Below are positions 5,350 to 7,269 of a stretch of DNA of 7,269 nt, in pieces. The first letter of the stretch is position 1; the number at the start of each line of letters is the position of its first letter. Origin of the DNA: Candidatus Saganbacteria bacterium. GTDB lineage: Bacteria; Margulisbacteria; WOR-1; O2-12-FULL-45-9; XYB2-FULL-48-7. A program made the position numbers and the translations under genes. The stretch spans positions 1 to 7,269 of the forward strand of contig JAGVQF010000111.1 in NCBI GenBank assembly GCA_020051815.1. The letters are read 5' to 3'. The notes under the pieces were generated by a model that searched no databases, was not told where the DNA came from, and saw nothing but the letters and a program-made list of their open reading frames with translations.

Positions 5350-5856
5350 TTATTTTTTCGGTCCCAGCAACATATTCAGATTCCGGCCTTCCATCTTGGG
5401 CGGCGCCTCTATCTTAGCGGCTTCGCCAATCACTTCCAGGAAACGCGCCAGCAGCTTGTGACCGAGGTCCTTGTGGGCCATCTCGCGGCCCCGGAACATG
5501 ATGTTGATCTTGACCTTGAACCCCTTGGCCAGCAGCTCTTTGGTCTTATCGACCCGGACATCAAAATCATGCTGGGCGATCTTTTGCGAGAGCTTGATCT
5601 CTTTGGTGATCCCGCCCTTCCCCGACTTGCGGCCTTCCTTTTCTTTCTTCTGCAGCTCGTAGCGCAGTTTGCCGTAATCGGCGATGCGCGCCACGGGCGG
5701 CTTGGAGGCCGGCGCGATCAGGACGAGATCCAGGCCGCGCTCCCTGGCGAGTCTTAGGGCTTCGGGGGTCGCCACGACGCCAAGCTGTTTGCTTTCTTCG
5801 TCGATAAGCCGGACTTCTTTCGCCCAGATCCGCTCGTTTATCGAATAGTCCCTAAT
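5350..5856 (-). CDS. infC: Translation initiation factor IF-3, ATT start
   Basis: IF-3 binds the 30S subunit, keeps subunits apart and proofreads start codon and initiator tRNA. With an ATT start at 5856-5854 the product is 168 residues, the usual size. It reads RDYSINERIWAKEVRLID after the first residue. The N-terminal domain has SINERIWAKEVRLI (5-18) and LGVVATPEALRLARERGLDLVLIAP. The linker has PPVARIADYGKLRYELQKKEKE, and the C-terminal domain has KEIKLSQKIAQHDFDVRVDKTKELL and INIMFRGREMAHKDLG. No ATG, GTG or TTG occurs in frame before GTG at 5775-5773, and starting there would delete the conserved first 27 residues. ATT lies two bases after the thrS TAA. In E. coli the AUU start lets IF-3 repress its own mRNA; the same control is inferred here. 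Confidence 0.93.
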   Translation of the reverse strand: MRDYSINERIWAKEVRLIDEESKQLGVVATPEALRLARERGLDLVLIAPASKPPVARIADYGKLRYELQKKEKEGRKSGKGGITKEIKLSQKIAQHDFDVRVDKTKELLAKGFKVKINIMFRGREMAHKDLGHKLLARFLEVIGEAAKIEAPPKMEGRNLNMLLGPKK

Positions 5857-5870
5857 ACTTAGTGGCCCCC
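5854..5870 (-). promoter_or_regulatory. infC translation start region with AUU codon
   Basis: On the minus strand GGGGG (5870-5866), within the last thrS codons, stands 9 bases before ATT (5856-5854). The thrS stop TAA is at 5861-5859. An AUU codon is the one IF-3 discriminates against in E. coli infC, so this is a likely autoregulatory initiation site. The Shine-Dalgarno match is partial, which suggests dependence on thrS translation. Confidence 0.7.
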
Positions 5871-7269
5871 ATTGGATATATTATAGCTCATTTGGGGCTT
5901 GAGGTCAAAAAGAAAATCGGAGAGTGGCTTGGCCCCCAAGTCGCCTTTGCTTCTCTCCCGGACGGCGACGGTGCCGGCGGTCGCCTCTTTTTCGCCCACG
6001 ATCAACATGTATGGAACCTTTTGCATCTGGGCGTCGCGGATCTTGGCGCCGATCTTTTCGCCGCGGCGGTCGACCTCGACGCGCACTTCATTCTCTTTGA
6101 GCTCTTTGGCGATCTTTTCGGCGTAGTCGAGATATTTCTCCGAGATCGGCAGGACGATCACTTGTATTGGTGCCAGCCAGACCGGGAAAGCGCCGGCGTA
6201 GTGCTCGATCAGGGCGCCGATAAAGCGCTCGAGGCTCCCCAGGATAGCGCGGTGGACCATGACCGGGGTCTTTTCCTTACCGGTCTCATCGATATAAGTC
6301 AGGTCGAAGCGCTGGGGGAGGTTAAAGTCGACCTGGACGGTCGGCCCCTGCCATTCGCGGCCAATTGAGTCCTTGAGCTTGATGTCGATCTTGGGGCCGT
6401 AGAAAACCCCGGCGCCGGGATCGATCTCGAAAGGCAGGTTCCGGTCCATCAGCGATTTTTCGAGCACAGCGGTCGCCCGCTCCCAGTTTTCCGGCGTGCC
6501 GGCGAATTTCTCCGGCCGCGTCGAGAGGTTGACCTTAAATTCGAAGCCAAAGACCTTCATAACATAGGTGATGAAATCGATGATCTGAATGATCTCGTCT
6601 TCTAACTGGTCCTCGCGGCAGAAGATATGGGCATCGTCCTGCGTAAAGCCGCGTACGCGCAGCAGGCCGTGCAGGACGCCGGACTTTTCATAGCGGTAGA
6701 CGGTCCCCAGCTCAAAGTAGCGGATCGGGAGGTCGCGGTAACTGCGGGTTTTGCGTTTAAAGATCAGGATGTGGCCGGGGCAGTTCATCGGTTTGACGAC
6801 ATACTCCTGCTCGTCGATCTTCATGAAGTACATGTTCTCGCGGTAGTAGTTGCTGTGGCCGGAGGTGTTCCAGAGATCGATCTTCCCGAGGTGGGGGATA
6901 TAGACCGATTCGTAATCCCTCTTCTTGTTCTCTTTGCGTAAAAACTCTTCGATCAGGCCGCGGATGATCGCTCCTTTGGGGTGATAATAGACAAAGCCGG
7001 CGCCGGCTTCCTCATGGATGGAAAAAAGATCGAGGTCCTTGCCTAACTTGCGGTGGTCTCTTTTCTTGGCTTCCTCCAGGTTTTTGATGTATATGTCGAG
7101 CTCTTTCTGGGAAGCAAAGGCCGTGCCATAGATCCTCTGCATCATCGGGTTGGTCTCGATGCCGTGCCAGTAGGCGCCGGCGATGGAGAGGAGTTTGAAA
7201 GCCTTGATATGACCGGTGTGCTCGATGTGCGGCCCACGGCAGAGGTCGATAAAGTCGCCGCTCTTGTAG
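5859..7269 (-). CDS. thrS: Threonyl-tRNA synthetase, 5' end outside window
   Basis: ThrRS charges tRNA-Thr. The frame is open at the window edge and covers about 469 residues. Its first visible part, YKSGDFIDLCRGPH, is the end of the editing (SAD) domain, including the CxxxH pair equivalent to E. coli Cys182/His186 (Cys codon 7241-7239). The class II catalytic domain follows: the zinc ligands are Cys in MNCPGH (codon 6782-6780), His in DDAHIFC, 51 residues later as in E. coli, and His in VMVHRAILGSLERF, next to motif 3. Motif 2 is RYFELGTVYRYEKSGVLHGLLRVRGF. The C-terminal anticodon-binding domain (WLAPIQVIVLPISEKY to the end) is complete. The missing part is the TGS domain and most of the editing domain, about 170-180 residues by comparison with E. 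coli. It heads the infC-rpmI-rplT operon, with a 2-base gap to infC. Confidence 0.97.
   Translation of the reverse strand, partial: YKSGDFIDLCRGPHIEHTGHIKAFKLLSIAGAYWHGIETNPMMQRIYGTAFASQKELDIYIKNLEEAKKRDHRKLGKDLDLFSIHEEAGAGFVYYHPKGAIIRGLIEEFLRKENKKRDYESVYIPHLGKIDLWNTSGHSNYYRENMYFMKIDEQEYVVKPMNCPGHILIFKRKTRSYRDLPIRYFELGTVYRYEKSGVLHGLLRVRGFTQDDAHIFCREDQLEDEIIQIIDFITYVMKVFGFEFKVNLSTRPEKFAGTPENWERATAVLEKSLMDRNLPFEIDPGAGVFYGPKIDIKLKDSIGREWQGPTVQVDFNLPQRFDLTYIDETGKEKTPVMVHRAILGSLERFIGALIEHYAGAFPVWLAPIQVIVLPISEKYLDYAEKIAKELKENEVRVEVDRRGEKIGAKIRDAQMQKVPYMLIVGEKEATAGTVAVRERSKGDLGAKPLSDFLFDLKPQMSYNISNGGH

Noticed and set aside
5345..5356. L20-type leader RNA between infC and rpmI
   Set aside because: The gap is a single base, leaving no room for a leader; any such element would have to be upstream of thrS or inside infC.
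5149..5757. Plus-strand open frame of 202 codons
   Set aside because: It is antisense to rpmI and infC, both certain genes, and has no family signature.
5350..5775. infC starting at GTG 5775
   Set aside because: It would remove 27 residues that match the conserved IF-3 N-terminus, which is in frame and uninterrupted up to the thrS stop.

Overview
The window is a dense bacterial chromosomal segment that is moderately GC-rich and almost entirely coding. It carries housekeeping genes on both strands. Nothing in it is phage-like, plasmid-like or a transposase gene, and no stretch over 300 bases lacks a gene. The lineage cannot be fixed from the sequence alone. A free-living or candidate-phylum bacterium with compact operons and type IV pilin-like genes fits; a Margulisbacteria/WOR-1-like group is a guess only.

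Plus strand, 1-4283. The window opens inside topA (DNA topoisomerase I, C-terminal part with the catalytic Tyr and three C4 zinc fingers). panC (pantothenate synthetase) begins one base after the topA stop. A 73-base gap follows, holding a G-rich degenerate 8-base repeat that contains a canonical four-tract G-quadruplex pattern. Next are four overlapping small genes for minor pilin/pseudopilin proteins, in the order GspH-I-J-K (FimT/U-PilV-PilW-PilX). The third has a pair of inverted hairpin repeats (REPIN-like) embedded in the segment that would encode its leader peptide. A four-helix SMR/EamA-type membrane protein gene closes the plus-strand block.

Minus strand, 7269-4285 (transcribed leftwards, convergent with the first block with one base between the stop codons). 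This is the classical translation operon thrS (5' end outside the window) - infC - rpmI - rplT, followed by a bifunctional-nuclease-family (DUF151) gene. Junctions are 2, 1, -1 and 9 bases. infC has no ATG, GTG or TTG that would preserve its conserved N-terminus. The reading frame points to an ATT start two bases after the thrS stop, as in the IF3-autoregulated infC of Escherichia coli.

The best candidates for a second look are the ATT start of infC, the inverted hairpin pair inside the GspJ/PilW-like gene, and the G-quadruplex pattern ahead of the pilin cluster. No clear new multi-gene system is visible.
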